Assembly (NCBI RefSeq): GCF_039540975.1
Contig: NZ_BAABFL010000074.1
Span: forward strand, 15,251 to 79,250
Source: Kistimonas scapharcae
Lineage (GTDB): Bacteria; Pseudomonadota; Gammaproteobacteria; Pseudomonadales; Endozoicomonadaceae
Direction: 5' to 3'
DNA: 64,000 nt
Below, piece after piece: positions 63,569 to 64,000 of the stretch. Both the position numbers and the translations under genes were made by a program. A model generated the notes under the pieces. It was not told where the DNA came from and did no database searches. It saw nothing but the letters and a program-made list of their open reading frames with translations. How positions within the stretch are numbered: the stretch's first letter is position 1; each line of letters opens with the position of its first letter.

Positions 63569-64000
63569 ATGGACTCAGCAAGTACATCCAGTGCTCAATC
63601 AACACCAGTAAACACTCGCCAAAGCCGTAGCAGATCGAGGGCTGAAGGATCCCGTAGCAGAAGTGTTAGCAGGGGTGGCAGGGACGTGAGCCTAGATAGA
63701 GGTGCTGACAAGGACTCACTATTAAAGCTATATCGTTCAAGTTCACTAACCCGCGCACTAAGCTCTGAAAGATTGTTTCAATTCAAACAACCAACTCAAT
63801 ATGCTGATACAGCAAAAGCAATTAGTGATGAGCCAAAACGTCTAGCCCAACAGCAAAAACAAAAAGACAAAGTAGACCAAAAAAAGAGAGACAACCCCTA
63901 TAAATTTCAAGCCAACGCTGTAAGTACTCAAAAACTCCTGTGCAGACCACATGGCAGCCAGCATGAGGCGTATTCGATAATATTTGCCAGTCTCGGAATT
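63569..64000 (+). CDS. Partial gene: protein with Ser/Arg-rich N-terminus, runs off the window
   Basis: The frame is open for 144 codons from the ATG at 63569 to the window edge. It is preceded by a good GAGGGAAG ribosome site. The N-terminus is Ser/Thr-rich, then alternates Ser and Arg (RQSRSRSRAEGSRSRSVSRG, about residues 17-36). A helical-looking region (about 45-75) and a Lys/Gln-rich charged stretch (QQQKQKDKVDQKKRD, about 94-108) follow. No signal peptide is seen. The composition suggests a disordered leader such as that of secreted effectors or a eukaryote-like SR segment. The function cannot be judged because the main part lies beyond the window. Confidence 0.65.
   Translation, partial: MDSASTSSAQSTPVNTRQSRSRSRAEGSRSRSVSRGGRDVSLDRGADKDSLLKLYRSSSLTRALSSERLFQFKQPTQYADTAKAISDEPKRLAQQQKQKDKVDQKKRDNPYKFQANAVSTQKLLCRPHGSQHEAYSIIFASLGI

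Noticed and set aside
63406..63630. 74-residue frame before the SR-rich gene
   Set aside because: It overlaps the start of the better-supported frame at 63569, which has a strong ribosome site. It cannot be excluded fully, but there is no positive evidence.

Overview
The window looks like chromosome of a gammaproteobacterium. Gene content and local order resemble the Pseudomonas/Oceanospirillales type: pilMNOPQ-aroK-aroB-gltBD, mrcA next to a short malic enzyme, ubiE-ubiJ-ubiB-hisI-hisE-tatABC, and msbA-hldE-waaA. A marine host-associated lineage such as Endozoicomonas relatives is my guess from the accessory right end; nothing in the sequence proves it. No rRNA, tRNA, insertion sequence, CRISPR array or phage was seen.

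Layout: 0.3-9.6 kb, rightward, holds aroQ, accBC, prmA, a zinc-ribbon membrane protein, dusB-fis and purH/purD. 9.7-12.1 kb holds a membrane hybrid sensor kinase with an eroded ATP-binding domain. 12.1-14.4 kb holds hemE, ridA and an unknown lipoprotein. 14.6-27.5 kb is leftward: the glutamate synthase genes gltB-gltD, and the tightly overlapping operon pilM-N-O-P-Q-aroK-aroB for type IV pilus assembly and the shikimate pathway. mrcA (PBP1A) diverges from pilM. maeB, rpmE and priA follow.

34.5-40.9 kb is a compact leftward ubiquinone/histidine/Tat block: ubiE-ubiJ-ubiB-hisI-hisE-hinT-tatA-tatB-tatC-rsmE. 41-45.4 kb holds a DUF971 gene, an orphan Wzz-type chain-length regulator, hslVU and an FtsN-like SPOR protein. 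argS, a free-standing PilJ-N-type periplasmic protein, pip-dtd and typA follow.

52.3-60.9 kb is an LPS-core neighbourhood: a kinase-like protein, msbA, hldE and waaA. Embedded in it is a translationally coupled three-gene unit of unknown role (FAD oxidoreductase, aldo/keto reductase, Nudix-like protein). After waaA the character changes. At 61-63.4 kb there is an orphan secreted multidomain protein with a C-terminal ricin-type lectin. The window ends inside a gene whose product starts with a Ser/Arg-rich segment. Both look like host-interaction accessory genes.

Most of the window is ordinary core genome. The parts most worth a second look are the secreted lectin protein and SR-rich ORF at the right end, the coupled redox/Nudix-like operon, the degenerate hybrid kinase, the stand-alone double PilJ-N protein, the structured purH-purD spacer, and a set of strong intergenic hairpins without U tracts.
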